Below, in pieces: positions 1 through 11,036 of a stretch of DNA of 64,000 bases. Source of the DNA: Odontocerum albicorne (taxonomy: Eukaryota > Arthropoda > Insecta > Trichoptera > Odontoceridae); the NCBI GenBank assembly GCA_949825065.1, contig OX463859.1:13716452-13780451 (forward strand), given 5' to 3'. The position numbers and the translations under genes were made by a program. Within the stretch, counting starts at the first letter, position 1, and each line of letters begins with the position of its first letter. The notes under the pieces are model-generated. The model was not told the origin of the DNA. It saw nothing but the letters and a program-made list of their open reading frames with translations, and did no database searches.

Positions 1-170
1 AACTAATTAAATATTTTCGAAAAATGACAGAGATGGAGCAAGTCTTACATTCATTGATTCCAGAGTCATACTGTATGTACAGTAAACGACGAGGTAAACA
101 GCGAGGTTAAAAGGCAGTAAACTGGAAAAATCAATAAAAATATCTCTACTTGAGCGTAAAGTAAATACAT
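1..170 (-). mobile_element. LINE-F relic, partial
   Basis: This stretch aligns by eye with 12428-12525: both have a GAGTC-type block, a cluster of GACGACG/GACGAGG, a run of A-rich sequence and a final TTGAGCGTA. It is the 5' part of the preserved LINE-F tail and is cut by the window edge. No reading frame survives. Confidence 0.5.
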
Positions 171-424
171 GATCGAAAAGGCAATGAATTATATATTAGC
201 TTACGATGCCGAAGTTTCGAAAACGTTAAATTTTTCCTCTTCATGGCTTGTTTATAATTAACTTCTTCATTATAAACAAGTCCAGAAGATAAAAACTGCA
301 ACGTTTTCGGATTGTAGTCATCATAAACGAAACAAAGCAGTCCAATACTCCAAAAGACTTATACAACTGATACTCGTACGAAGAACTGTGGTAGTCTCAA
401 AACATATTTACTTAACTCTTTTTT

Positions 425-512
425 TACTTGCTGGTTGGTTGGAAGAGATTTCTGCCGAGCAATAAGCCCCCAGAACTGTTTTTACAATGAAGTATTAAAT
501 AAATAAATATTT
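425..512 (+). mobile_element. LINE-F 3' end fragment
   Basis: The segment starts with GGTTGGTTGGAAGAGATT, then has an AATAAGCCC block and ends in AAATAAATAAA. The last 50 bases match the end of the LINE-F copy at 12061-12525 (reverse complement). Its first part also matches the SINE-1 tail, which is what links the two families. Confidence 0.55.
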
Positions 513-1390
513 TTTATACGAGTATTGTGTTGCATAGCATACAATTTCGCTACTTGCTAGAATAAATTATGAATATCATTCGTAGAAATATTCAATATTT
601 ATACAGTGAACATACAAACCGCGGAGAATGAGTAGACCATATTTCCGGGATGAGCGTACCCTGATCAGACTCCGAGTAATCGGGGTTGTTTGGACGTTAT
701 TTATTAACAACTCTAGTGTTGAAAATAATTTCATTCATGTCGTCACTGCGTACAGAATACTGACGACCTCTAATTTGAGGGGATCCGGTAGGTCGATTCA
801 ATTATACTATTTACAGCTGTCGTGAGTTCTTTTCTAATGATTCAGTTGAAATTTTTCAATCTTACATGCTAGGGTGACTTATTTTAAATCCAAATTAAGA
901 ATGTGTGAAAAATATGAAGGACTGAAACATTGAACAGGACGTAGAACTAAAATTAAAAAAAAAACAATCGATGGGCGTATGATCCAATGGTTCTGCAAAG
1001 TCAAAAAATGGATGACCGCACGGATCTCGCACGGACGTTTTGTGGCGGGAGCGCGCGACGACCTCTCCATTGGAAGAAATTTCTGTGACTGAACAAAATG
1101 GCCGACAAACACGTGGGACCAAACAAATTGACCGTTAGGATCCCCCTACACGCCAGGTGCGCCAACTTCGGAATAAAAATTTCCACCGGCCTCAGGAGCC
1201 CTTGTAACCTTACTTTCTAGATGACCTTCGTACAAAAGATGAGAAGAAATACCTAGTAATTAATCAAAGGTACGTTGAATGGTTGATCTACGTAAAATGG
1301 AAGGCTTAACGTGGCTCTGAATAGTAATGGACTGATGATTTCTGGAAGCCTACTTTCAGCTTTGTTATAAACAAATAAATAACTCGCGTC
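513..1390. other. Unclassified, with a GC-rich patch at about 1000-1200
   Basis: No recognised gene or repeat. Short overlapping frames on both strands do not resemble known proteins. Around 1000-1200 the sequence becomes clearly richer in G and C and contains several CpG dinucleotides, unlike its AT-rich surroundings. It could be a degenerate GC-rich repeat or a regulatory or exonic remnant. Confidence 0.3.
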
Positions 1391-1394
1391 ACTT

Positions 1395-1790
1395 AATGTC
1401 TCTTTATCACGTCTTTATTTGGTTGAAAGATATATTGTAGCAATAAGCTAATAACGTTAAACTGTTTACAACGAACACGTAAAAGGAGGTAGGCTATTTC
1501 ACACCACTGGACCAGCAATGCTAAAGATCTATCATTATACCTTGCCCTATTGGATTGATTCGGAACAATCAATATATAAGATGAAAACAAAATCAAACTC
1601 AAAGGTCTACTGCTCTCACATCCCCAGACACAGATTCGAAAGATACAATTGAACAATATTTAAGACTCTCGTATGATATATGAGAGTCTAGTAGCTGTAT
1701 TGAAAATAAACTTGATTCCATAATTTTGGTCAAACATATCAGAATAAATAGAATTACGATAATCTGGACGCGATACAACAAATTAATTAA
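1395..1790 (-). mobile_element. LINE-E (CR1/L2-like) relic
   Basis: The minus strand encodes pieces such as SRPDYRNSIYSD and FNTATRLSYI, which fit the C-terminal reverse transcriptase tail of CR1/L2-type LINEs. The GTATCGCGTC(C/T)(A/G)GATTAT block is shared with the copy at 29200-29790. Frameshifts break the frame, so it is a fossil. Confidence 0.55.
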
Positions 1791-2560
1791 TTAACGTATT
1801 TATTTCTCTTGTTGGAAGACATCGACGTACAAATTCTAACTCTCTTAGACTAACTAAACATTTCGTGGTTCAATCTTAAATTGCAAAAAAACACCAATCT
1901 CAAAAATCATAAACCTTATAATACATTTTTTCGAATTTAACTGCCTTTTTCCGTATCAATATCAATTTAAAATTATTTATGACGTATTTATATACCTCAA
2001 ATACGACGCAATAAGAAAATATAAAACGCGAAATTTCGCATTATAACCGTGCTGAATTCAAATATTGAGGCATAAAAATTAAATTATCCAGACAATAAAT
2101 CACACTGAAAATATGCAGGTAGCCTGAATTGATTATCATGGATGTTGACATATTTAAGAGGGTTTTATGTTTTTTTTATATACACCGTGAAATTCACTTT
2201 TAAAATTTTCATATTAAATATTTATTTTGTGCTGTAAACTTTATTCGAACCGTCTTATCTCAATGGATTTCAAAAGAAAATGTTGTTTCTATTCGTTTTT
2301 GTTTTAGTATAACTGATTTTTTAATGCGATCAAAACAAAAATATTTGTTTATCTATCTTAGTTATTTCAAGTCTGATACTGTATCTCAACAACAATAAAA
2401 ATGTGACTTGTACAATATTGTTTTATGAAAGATCTAAAGAGAAAGATCTAAGAATTAATATTGCGAAATCCAAAGTCCGAAGTGTGAAATCCGAAGTGTG
2501 AAATGAAAAGTATATGGTGAAGAAAGAAATTTTAAGAATTTTTTTTAGTGATGTAACTGA
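1791..2560. other. Unclassified AT-rich stretch
   Basis: I see no gene. A short direct repeat, CCGAAGTGTGAAAT-like, occurs twice at about 2470-2502. Confidence 0.3.
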
Positions 2561-2564
2561 AAAT

Positions 2565-2905
2565 GTATTATGTTTGTGGACTTGGATAAAGCATATGACC
2601 GCGTGATAAGAGACAAGCTATGGAAAATGTTGAATAAATATGGTGTTGAATGTAAAGTAATATGTGGTATTGCGTTACTATAAGTCAAAAGTAGAACATG
2701 TATTACAATAGATATTGTAGTAATTTGACTGAATGATTTAATAAAAAGTAATGATGCGTTATGTCACCCTGATTGTTCAATATTTATGTATGTTCATGTA
2801 TATAGGAACTACAGAACTAGTATAAACATGTCGAATGAGAACGTATGCGGATTGCTGTACGCAGATAAGATGGTAGTGTTGGTGGAAAGGAAAAGTTAAT
2901 GCAAT
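2565..2905 (+). pseudogene. LINE-A reverse transcriptase core, degenerate
   Basis: The plus strand reads FVDLDKAYDRV then RDKLWKMLNKYGV, a typical LINE reverse transcriptase motif A region with its catalytic aspartate. About 200 bases further is LLYADKMVVLVE, the motif C box in which the second catalytic aspartate is replaced by lysine. A stop follows motif A and the region between the motifs has shrunk, so it cannot make active enzyme. Rep-A interrupts it on the 3' side and more LINE-A sequence resumes at about 3285. Confidence 0.7.
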
Positions 2906-2944
2906 ATATTTATATTTTTATATATTTTTATGTTTATGTGCAGT

Positions 2945-3260
2945 ACATTGTGGGATGAATGTTTTTGGTCTGTCTGGAGTGATGAAGTGTGAGGAGTTTG
3001 ATTTCACGTGATAGCATACTCGTACATGTGTAATTGAGGGTCATTATTTGTCAGGTTGATGAGAATGTGCAACGGGGTTTTATATAATCAAAAATCGGAA
3101 AGAGATACAGGCAAAAGTCTAATTTACTGGGGACACGACAAATAAAAGGCAACAAATCCAGATCCATTAAAATTGTGTGTCCAAATTAAATTACCTGTTG
3201 TTTTCTCACGAATGATGTATATTTCTTGTCATGTGGGAAATAAATAAAATAAAATAAAAT
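2945..3260 (+). repeat. Rep-A copy inside LINE-A
   Basis: It starts near TTTTTGGTCTGTCTGGAGTG and ends in a tail of AAATAAAATAAAAT units. Other copies lie at 37262-37603, 39750-40085, 49215-49390 and 55870-56250. The shared order is TCTGGAGTGATGA, CAACGGGGTTTT, GATACAGGCAAAA, AGATCCATTAAAATTG and TTTCTTGTCATG. It separates two LINE-A blocks. It carries one TACTCGTA motif (3017-3024) absent from the other copies. No tRNA head or transposase is visible, so the class is unknown; a LINE 3' end or SINE are the main options. Confidence 0.65.
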
Positions 3261-3284
3261 ATATTAAAAAAAATATAGGGGAAT

Positions 3285-3640
3285 AATGAAAGATTGGAGC
3301 AAAATGAGGAATTTCCCTTTTTGGATAGTATTTTTCAGATAATGGAAGAGTTAAGAGGAATATCGAACGGTGTGTAGCGATAGGAAATAAAACTAATGTA
3401 GCACTAAAACATATATACTCAAACCGGATAGTACCAAAATCTGCCAAGATCACAATAGTATTTTAGCATCAACTTTAATGTATAGGTGCGAAACGTGGAC
3501 GTGGAAAAGACTGAAAAGAGCCGAATAAATGCTGTGGAAATGCGGGCACTGAGAATAATACATGGGACGACAATGTCTGACAGAATATGATATAAAGTGA
3601 TATGTGATTAATGCGAGCATAATTGTCTATTCTACAAATA
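3285..3640 (+). pseudogene. LINE-A C-terminal relic
   Basis: Across frames the plus strand reads FSDNGRV, VAIGNKTNVALKHIYSN, RIVPKSAKITI, CETWTWKKTEKSRINAVE and MRALRIIHGTTMSDRI. These blocks recur in the same order in other LINE-A copies here (for example 57145-57845 on the minus strand). It probably continues the reverse transcriptase relic at 2565-2905 beyond the Rep-A insertion, with part of the gene lost. Many frameshifts and stops are present. Confidence 0.7.
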
Positions 3641-3821
3641 ATTTCAAATTCAACCTTTTTTCCTTTTTTTATCATTTGGTCCCTTGTTTTAGACATGTAT
3701 CTGGGATTGTATAATATAACACGAGTAAAGCCTCCGTAGCTCTTGGAGTAATTTACTCCACCCAGTAATTATTAATGTTTTTTGTCGGGCATAAAGAACC
3801 CTAAAAGAACGAGGCTCATTA

Positions 3822-3850
3822 GCAGGTTATGTATAGCTCAGGGGTAGAAA
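3822..3850 (+). other. tRNA-like 5' half
   Basis: The bases TATAGCTCAGGGGTAGAAAG resemble a Pol III box A and D-arm. No box B follows within 100 bases, so this is at most a tRNA or SINE head fragment. Confidence 0.25.
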
Positions 3851-3924
3851 GCCATTATAATTGTTTTTTTAATATTTATAATTTATATAAAAATATTTTT
3901 TCTTGGTTTTGTTTGTATATATTT

Positions 3925-3995
3925 TTCAATCTATGACATAATACGGAAAGAAGTGATTAGGGATGAATGTGGATTTAAAACATGTGTTAATACAT
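3925..3995 (+). mobile_element. LINE-A fragment
   Basis: The piece reads YDIIRKEVIRDECGFKT, matching the [14 protein letters not shown] block of LINE-A (compare the minus-strand copy at 27900-28480). It is separated from the 3285-3640 relic by about 290 bases of unassigned sequence. Confidence 0.45.
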
Positions 3996-4486
3996 TCGCT
4001 GCCGATCCATTCGTAACTAATTGCCCCTGTGGACAGTTTTTTTAAACTATTAGTGCCTGAATTGGTGTGGCATGTACCATATATGTAGTGAAAATGAAAA
4101 AATACCTGCCATATAAAAAAAACGCGGTCTGTTATGAATCTTATCAGCATCTCTTTCAGTAAAAATATAAAAATAGCGGACTAAAAACATAAACTCTATT
4201 CTAAACAATAAAAGTTTGTATGTTCAAAATCGTATGTGGTTGTAAGAATAAATAAGGGTGCCGAATTTCGTCGGGAGTTCCGACGTCATAGTCTAAATCG
4301 CACTCTAATGAACATTTCGAAAAAAAAGTTAAATAAGTGAGAAACATCATATATCCATTTCCCGAAGCGGTTGGGGCCACCCCGGAGCTATACTATCTCA
4401 TATAGGTCAATGTAACTCACCACGCTATATCGCGTTTGTGTCACCTATCGTACGCCTTACACCTCGCCAGAAAAGCGAACAATCAA

Positions 4487-4745
4487 GTGGCTTTATTGCC
4501 AGGTGGTAGTCTCTTCCAATAAAAGTAGATAAAGGAAGTTACATAGTCACAAAACATATTATTTTTTTAAAAATTCGTTCAAACTTCGAGATAAATATAA
4601 ATAACAACAATACACGTGAGATGCCACTAATCAAAATAAAATGAAAAGGAGAGGAAAAAATAATCAAGAAAGAAAGACGTAATTTGACTGACTTGAAATT
4701 AAGAGTTTTTCAATCTCTTTTTAAACATAAATAAACAGTGAAAAT
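4487..4745 (-). mobile_element. LINE-F relic, 3' part
   Basis: On the minus strand a fragment FKKRLKN is followed downstream by the tail GGAAGAGACTACCACCTGGC. It aligns with copies at 12061-12525 and 38393-38625. The flanking AT-rich middle differs in length among copies. Confidence 0.55.
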
Positions 4746-4764
4746 TCTGTACTGCACTTTGATT

Positions 4765-4965
4765 ATAATCAGATTCGGAGTGAGTCGCACGACACATGAT
4801 ATTCACAAGTAGGGCCTAGCAGAGTTGCCTTTCTGTGAGTGCAGGGAGATCCAGACCATGAATCATATGCTAGACTGCTGTATACCATATATGTTTTCTA
4901 GAGCCATACAAGAGCCATACAATTTAATACCATTTATGCTGTGATATGGTCGGAGAAGACACTGC
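4765..4965 (+). pseudogene. LINE C-terminal zinc-knuckle relic
   Basis: The plus strand encodes LPFCECREIQTMNHMLDCC, a CxC...H...C cluster typical of the C-terminal zinc knuckle of some insect LINEs, preceded by SRTTHDIHK. Only about 60 codons remain and a stop splits them. The LINE family is not one of the recurrent ones in this window. Confidence 0.55.
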
Positions 4966-5289
4966 GGTGAGGGTCAAACGTAGAAAAAAAAGAAGTGCAA
5001 TTGGTGAATGGAAGGCGTGGTAGATAAGGGGTTGGCTTTCATTTTGTACTACATCGTGTAAAACAATGAAGTAAATTTCGTTTTAATAGTTTTTTCAAGT
5101 TGATATATGTAAGTTTGTAATTCTTCTAAAATTGTGCGAAATTTTTGCAAATAAATAATAAGGTTCAACATTTTACAGCCCAAGAATACACATATAAAAG
5201 GTGATGAAATAAAATATAGAAATGAAATTTAAAAAAATAATACAGTCACTGTCTGTACGTTATTTTATTTCTACCAGGTTTTTCCTTCC

Positions 5290-5440
5290 TTTTGAAAGAA
5301 GCTTGATGATTGTGCGTTAACATTTTAGAATATAACTGAACAATACATTAAGGCTTTAGTTGACATACTACTGAGGGCTGAGGTATAAAATTTGAACTTT
5401 AACAAAACCTGATTATGCAATGGGTCGTATCATTATATTA
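5290..5440 (+). repeat. Rep-C copy 1
   Basis: It shares TTTTAGAATATAACTGAACAAT, GTTGACATACTA(C/T)TGAGGG and the following block with 30395-30610. Only two copies are seen and the class is unknown. Confidence 0.5.
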
Positions 5441-5454
5441 TGTTTAACTTTCTA

Positions 5455-5585
5455 TGTATACAGTACAACCCAGTGGGTTTATTGCTACGTGGCCATCTCA
5501 TCCAATAAACCAGAACGAAGTAAAAAAGGCTTTAAGTGAAAACCAGATTGGAATCCTTTTAAAAAAATCTGGGTTTCAACAAGTT
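5455..5585 (-). mobile_element. SINE-1, head missing
   Basis: The copy has the tail (GTATACAGTACAACC), the TTTATTGCTACGTGGCCATCTC core and the AAGTGAAAACCAGATTGGAATCC block. It stops before the tRNA-like head. Confidence 0.7.
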
Positions 5586-6179
5586 TTAAACTACCTTAAA
5601 GCTTCACCTTTCTCAAAACATCTATAGCTTCATCTTACTTAAAACATTCATGTATACGCATCTATTTTAAGGACCTTAGAATCTATGAAGCGTAACTTGT
5701 GAACAATATTCTCTCTGCACTTTTCATCTTTTGTATTCTATATTTCACTACGTTTGTATTTCAACTTTTGCATGGTTTGTGATTCCTGTAATCCCATCAT
5801 TTAACCAGTGCGGATGATATGTCTGGTAACGCCTCTTAACGAAATAACGTTTAGCGTTCCGTTTAGTTTTCAGCGTCCTATATCAATATAGCATGCAGCG
5901 CCGGCTGGGGTGATAAATTCATAGAAATTAATTAATTAAAGAAAATAACAACATTATATTCACAATAAATTAAAGAAAATAATATAATTATGTTCAAAAT
6001 AAATTAAAGAAAATAATAACATTATGTTCAAAAGAATTTAAAAATAAGAGTAGTCCAAAGTTCGAAGGAAATTTTAAAAACAAAATATATATTTCCAAAT
6101 TATTTTCTATGGTTAAAGAAAAGGCAGATGGTATAATGTGGGTTTTAAGCAAATGAAAGACATTTGTTGAATTTAAGGA
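5586..6179. other. Unclassified AT-rich stretch
   Basis: No gene is seen. Between about 5930 and 6030 a AAATTAAAGAAAATAA(C/T)A block is repeated about three times, a small degenerate tandem repeat. Confidence 0.35.
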
Positions 6180-6430
6180 TGACCTTCGTGGTGTAGTTGG
6201 CAAAATGCCTATTTTCCGATGCGAAATTGACGGGATAATCTTTTTAACATGTATGTCATTCTAGTTTTCATTGATGACATAGTTAACATCTTTTTTGGTT
6301 GGTTGACAAAAACATCTACACGACATCAGCCTTGTTTTCGTTTAAGGCTTCTTTAACACCTTTCTTATTGGTTGGAAGAGAATATCATATGGTAATAAAC
6401 TCTCCATGTTTTACTGTTTGTAACGAAAAT
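6180..6430 (+). mobile_element. SINE-1, diverged full length
   Basis: The head GTGGTGTAGTTGGCAAAATG resembles box A. The middle has CGTTTAAGGCTTCTTTAACACC and TTGGTTGGAAGAGAATATC, and the tail runs to about 6430. Box B is eroded. Confidence 0.6.
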
Positions 6431-6479
6431 TTAACTTATGAAAGAAGGTGGAATGAAGACATAAGATGTGGATGCGTGA

Positions 6480-6745
6480 ATAAAATTGATGTTTTAAGTA
6501 AGATAAAGAAAGTAGTTTTAAGGTGGTTTAGACATGAAAAGAATTAACAACGAAAGAGCCTATGCAAATATACAAGCTTGAAGATTAAAGTGTGCGTGGA
6601 AGAGGTAGATTGAGCGAACGAAAACGTGGCTGGATCAAATGAACCAGATTTTGATAGAAGGTAATGTGAGAAGTATGAAAAATAGAAAATAGTGTTTGGC
6701 GAGTGTGTGAATGTGGAGGAGGAGAAAGTTGTGTGTTTGAATAGA
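6480..6745 (+). pseudogene. LINE-A 3' coding relic
   Basis: In shifting frames it reads VVLRWFRH, NNERAYANIY, GRGRLSERKTWLDQMNQIL and VRSMKN. These are the conserved C-terminal blocks of LINE-A. The frame is broken in several places. Confidence 0.7.
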
Positions 6746-6857
6746 AAAGAAAACCAGTTCTGTTGTCTCTACACCGTAAGGGATACGGCGAGATGATATG
6801 TATATATTGATGTAATGAAATAAATTATTTATTGCATTACACTTCCATTATGTACAG

Positions 6858-7067
6858 TGTAATTGCTTTGTTCTATGCAGTACAACCTGGCAGACGTGCT
6901 GATTGGCATGTGGAAATCTCTTCCAACTAATTAGAAAGATGTTATCGAGGCCTTAAGTGAAAACCAGACTGGAATCCTTTTTTTTTAATCTGGGTTCCAA
7001 ATGGAATCGAACTCGCAACTTCCGGGCTGGGAGACAATCGTCTTAGCAACTAGGCTACGGCAGTTGT
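6858..7067 (-). mobile_element. SINE-1, full length
   Basis: On the minus strand, box A (TAGCCTAGTTGCTAAGACG) and box B (AGTTCGATTCC) lie about 30 bases apart. They are followed by the CCAGA-polyA spacer, GGTTTTCACTTAAGGCCTCG, the TTGGAAGAGATTTCCACATG core and the tail. The order matches the copies at 25931-26142 and 60698-60910. Confidence 0.8.
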
Positions 7068-7343
7068 ATAGTACTGGTAAGTTTATTACTTTGTGATAAT
7101 TTCTTCCAGCCAAAAGGTTACGAGTCATTATAAATTCCCGTTGGCAGCCATTTTTTTTTAAAGTATTTCAGTCGAGTTGTTACCTATTAAAAGCCCCTTA
7201 AAGTAATAAATAGTTCTTCAGTAAATTTCTCCAACTCTCTCTAAATGTAGTGCATCGATATGTTTTCAGTAATCACTCTTCAACCAATATATGTTATTAA
7301 GTTTAATTAATGGTTATACGAAAGAAAAAATTTTTTTTTACAC

Positions 7344-7540
7344 TGTTGTTAAGTTGCACTTGTCTTCCAACTCATGAGCTGCGGGTTTGATTCCGGTTGG
7401 AGCCCAGAATTTTTAAAAAGGATTCTGTTCTGCTTCTTACTCAATATCTCATTAACATCTTTCTGGTTTGTTAGAAGAAATTTCCACATTACAGATTGTA
7501 CCACTGTACTACATACAACAAAAGTGTTATACAATACAAT
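7344..7540 (+). mobile_element. SINE-1 copy
   Basis: It starts within the head (CTTGTCTTCCAACTCATGAG), keeps box B (GGGTTTGATTCC), and ends in the characteristic TTATACAATACAATA tail. An inverted SINE-1 piece lies just downstream. Confidence 0.75.
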
Positions 7541-7594
7541 AATAAAAAATGCAACAGTAAAATGTTTTTGCCATTTGATTATTAACAATATTTC

Positions 7595-7678
7595 ATCCAA
7601 CCAGAAAGATGTTAAAAGGACTCGTGCGTAAAACAGATCAATCAGAAATCGAACTGAACAAGTTAGGCACCTAGCCAC
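7595..7678 (-). mobile_element. SINE-1 fragment, inverted relative to its neighbour
   Basis: CATCCAACCAGAAAGATGTT and the following bases are the reverse complement of the SINE-1 middle. The block ends in a degraded head (CACCTAGCCAC). With 7344-7540 it forms an inverted SINE pair. Confidence 0.55.
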
Positions 7679-8004
7679 TATTATGTTTTCTTATTTTAGT
7701 TCGGTATTACGCGGTTGTTGTATATTACAGTGCTCCATTTACCTTGTTCCCAATGTCTACCAAATTTTAACTAATGAGTGTAATTTATAGATTTTACAAA
7801 CAAAATGAAGAGTTGAGTGTAATTTATAGATCAAAAGATCGTGGTAAAAAACTAATTTTATAATTGCTCTAACCTAGTCCACGGGATCAAAGATAAACAA
7901 ATTCTACGATAACCATCAACATTTATATTGCATTCATATGAAAACTCACAATATATCCGAATTTGTGATGTGGATACATATATTGAAAAGTATTTAATAT
8001 TTTG

Positions 8005-8150
8005 TATGAAGGAAAAGTAAAAAAAATGAGAAATCGTATGAGTTGTATGAGAAGGTGTATAGACGCAGAAGACACGAAGAAGGTGTATTGAAAAAGGAAA
8101 GCCTGGCGCTCTGACTTCTTTACCTACCTTGACTGGGAAACGGCATGATC
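8005..8150 (+). mobile_element. LINE-A 3' end fragment
   Basis: Fragments read RNRMSCMRRCIDAEDTKKVY and then a stretch equivalent to the end of the LINE-A frame (GERKPGALTSLPT). It covers only the last 45 or so codons plus the start of the 3' UTR. Confidence 0.55.
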
Positions 8151-9190
8151 GCTTTTCTGTCCACGTGGATTTGCTTATTCTTGGATTCGTGAAATGATAT
8201 TATACTTTGCAACTTTAGTATCACATTTACTGATATTTATCACATTTATCTTAAGTCGATCTTCTTTGTGCATTGAACTAAACCATACGTCTTTATTATG
8301 GACACCTCTTGTTTTGATGTTCTCAAAGGTTTATTCAGGATGACCTTATTTTTTGTTTTGAGTACAACAGCAAGTGTTTTTTTTTGCAATTTTCATTGCA
8401 CTGCTCCATCCTTTCCTACTATATTTGATTGTGGACTTTACAAAAAACATTTTCTAATAAGTTATCTTATTTGAGTAAACTCAAGTTCATACTCTTAATT
8501 GACCATTGTTTCAAGACAAAGAGAATTAAATTGTCAAAACCACAGTAAAAACAACTGTAGTGTAAAGAAGAAAAAAATCATAATTCAGCAATTTGTATTA
8601 ACAATTTGTTTAATCAAAATCAATTATTTCAAACAAAGAAAAATAAACATTTATCTTTAAAAAGTTGTCAAAATAAAAAACAATGTATTTGCAGTTTTTA
8701 TAAAATATTATTTGTCTTAGCATGACATACATTTTGAATAATTTATGTTACCTAAATATTTTATTTTAACAAGTATGTTAATGAATATCAAGCCAAAAAT
8801 GTGATTTTATGGTGAAATGATCTAAAAAGTTTGGCAGGAACAACATGGACCAGAAAAAAATATGTAACGTCCAAAATGTATAGAAATATGTTTTTAGATT
8901 CCATAGATATAAACTATTATTATTCCTCAAATATTCATTAAGCTCAAGTGTAAACAATCTAAGTCTGATTGTTTTTGACGGTTTAAATTATAAATTCTCA
9001 CTAATTATGATAACGCAATTGCATATTGCTTAGTAATCTAAATATGTCATGAGAATTTTTTGCGTGCATTTACTATGAGGGAAAATGAAGTAATTTAGTG
9101 AATGCCTTAACACGCAACAAGGCAATTACATGTGTGATAATGCAAATTATATCATATTAAACTCTGAAAGTGATACAATCGATTTAGATA
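8151..9190. other. Unclassified AT-rich stretch upstream of the mariner
   Basis: No gene, RNA or repeat is recognised here. The mariner inserted at its right edge, at a TA. Confidence 0.35.
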
Positions 9191-9192
9191 TA

Positions 9193-10363
9193 CCACATTG
9201 ATCAAAAAGTTTTCGGACCGGCTACCGTGTGGCGCTGTCGGTCACCGGATTGGAATTCTTTTTGCTAGATTACCACATCTGTCATTTACACTTCCCTCTA
9301 AATTTCAGCGTCATAGCTTGACATTTGTAAAAGTTACGCTGTACTGAGTACATCTACCTTTGTGCGTGTTTTCGATTTTTTACATGTTTGAAAATAGCAT
9401 CAACTGTGCATCAACGAATTTGCATTAAATTTTGTGTGAAAAACGGATTTAACATTTGTGTGAAAAACGCAGACCTTGGAAATGTTGGAGAAGTGTTTCG
9501 GCAACGATACTCTTTCGAGATCAAACGTTTTTCGGTGGCACGGACGCTTCAGAAGTGGTCGTGAGTCGGTCGAGGATGACGAACGTAGTGCAGTAGCAGG
9601 CCATCGACGTCGAAAACCGATGAAAACATCGATAAAATCACAGAAATGTTGGCCGAAAACCGCAAATTGTCCATCAGAGAGCTGGCAGAGGACTTGAACA
9701 TCGCTTATGGATCCGCTCAATACATTTTGGTATGTGATTTGGGCCTCAGACGTGTCGCTGCAAAACTGGTGCCGAAATACCTCATTTTCATGCAAAAAAA
9801 GGACCGCGTTGAAATCGCGAAATACATGATTTCCAAGGCCGAATCCGACCCAATATTTATCAAACGTATCATCACTGGAGACGAGACGTAGATTTATGAG
9901 TATGACACGCAATCCAGACATCAAGCGAGTGAAAGGGGTGCACCGAATGAGCCGAGACCGAAAAGACCACGTCGTTTTCAGTCAAAAAAGAAGGCGATGC
10001 TCACGGTTTTCATGAATTACATGGTGTTGTGCATCATGAGTTTTTGACCAAAAACAACACGAATACTATCCAGCGCCTTTGAATTCGTCTGATCTGGCTC
10101 CCTGCAATTTTTTTCTGTTCAATCGACTTAAAAAACCGCTTCGCGGAACGCGTTACCCGAAAGGATGCCATGAAAAAATCGAAGACGGTTCTGATGGACA
10201 AACCGAAAATTGAGTATCAGCGGTGTTTCGAGGATTGGATCAAGCGCTTGCGTTAGTGCTTTGCAGTCGATGGAGAATACTTTGAAGGGAACCATATCTA
10301 TTTTGATGAATAAACTTGTATTTTCGATTTTATGAATTAAGTCCTAAAACTTTTTGATCAAGG
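9193..10363 (+). mobile_element. mariner element (Tc1/mariner), inactive
   Basis: Both ends carry inverted repeats with the shared core TTGATCAAAAAGTTTT; the left copy has three extra bases near its tip. TA dinucleotides flank the element at 9191-9192 and 10364-10365, the target duplication typical of this superfamily. At 1171 bp it is about 120 bp shorter than usual mariners (roughly 1.3 kb), matching an internal deletion in the transposase gene. I did not assign a subfamily. Confidence 0.93.
9384..10313 (+). pseudogene. mariner transposase pseudogene
   Basis: A mariner transposase has an N-terminal helix-turn-helix half and a C-terminal DDD catalytic half that cuts and pastes the element. 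In broken frames one sees ICIKFCVKNGF, MLEKCFGNDTLSRSNVFRWH, SIRELAEDLNIAYGS, FIKRIITGDET (first aspartate) and SDLAPCNFFLFNRLKKPLRG (third aspartate). The segment with the second aspartate is missing: sequence jumps from VHHEFL directly to TKNNTNTI near 10038-10046. There are frameshifts near 9475, 9597, 10020 and 10075, a TAG at 9889-9891 replacing the tryptophan after GDET, and another stop at 10254. A 15-base direct repeat (TTTGTGTGAAAAACG) near 9432 and 9455 marks a small duplication in the N-terminal part. It is certainly dead. Confidence 0.92.
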
Positions 10364-10649
10364 TAATAACGAGGCTCAACAAGATAAAATATTATTCAGT
10401 TTTATTATTGATAGAATAAAAATGAAAATAGATTTATTGACCATATTAATGACCATCACAAAACTTAAATTATCTATCGAGAGAAAAACATCGTTCGTGA
10501 CACAATAAACGGAATAAAAATTAAAACAAAGGCTAATAAAGTAATTTTTGAGATCTCAATCAGAATCCTGAAATTATTAGAAATCCTGGGTAGAAAAGTA
10601 GTAAAGGCACTCTCTAGTTATTAAAAATGTGAAGAAAAGTTGATTAACA

Positions 10650-10815
10650 TTTCAACGGCTGGGGTTTAATAATTAGCATTCACGCTAAACCAACGGACGA
10701 TCCAGGTTCGAGTCTGGTGGATTTATTTGCTGATTGATTATACTCTTAGATCATTGTATACCAGAATTTATATGTTTCTGTAGCTTATATGCCGGCTTAT
10801 CACTAATAAAATTAT
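10650..10815 (+). mobile_element. SINE-2 copy 1
   Basis: A tRNA-like head is followed by a body ending TATATGTTTCTGTAGCTTATATGC. The box A region around TTAGCATTCACGCTAA and the box B CAGGTTCGAGTCTGG are visible. The same layout appears at 60914-61075. The 5' start is placed at the CGGCTG shared by both copies. Confidence 0.65.
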
Positions 10816-10882
10816 TGTAAAGCTGCTAAGCAATACAAATATATCACTATGTAAAACTCTGCCTATCGTCTTGGAATATCGA

Positions 10883-11036
10883 TGGGGGTATCGATGTTAA
10901 TTGCCCCTCATATGTTAAAAATACCTTAAAGAAAAACCCTTTTTATAAATATTGGATTCCAACAGGAATCAAACATGCAACCCCTGGACTGGAATGCAGA
11001 CGTCATAACATCTCGGTCAACGAGGTTGTCAAATTT
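10883..11036 (-). mobile_element. SINE-1, head half
   Basis: It contains GGATTCCAACAGGAATCAAAC (box B side) and a worn box A, then a short middle. The tail side ends near GTTAATTGCCCCTCATATG. Confidence 0.6.

Noticed and set aside
9400..9924. 174-codon frame on the minus strand
   Set aside because: It is antisense to the mariner transposase pseudogene, whose plus-strand motifs are unmistakable.
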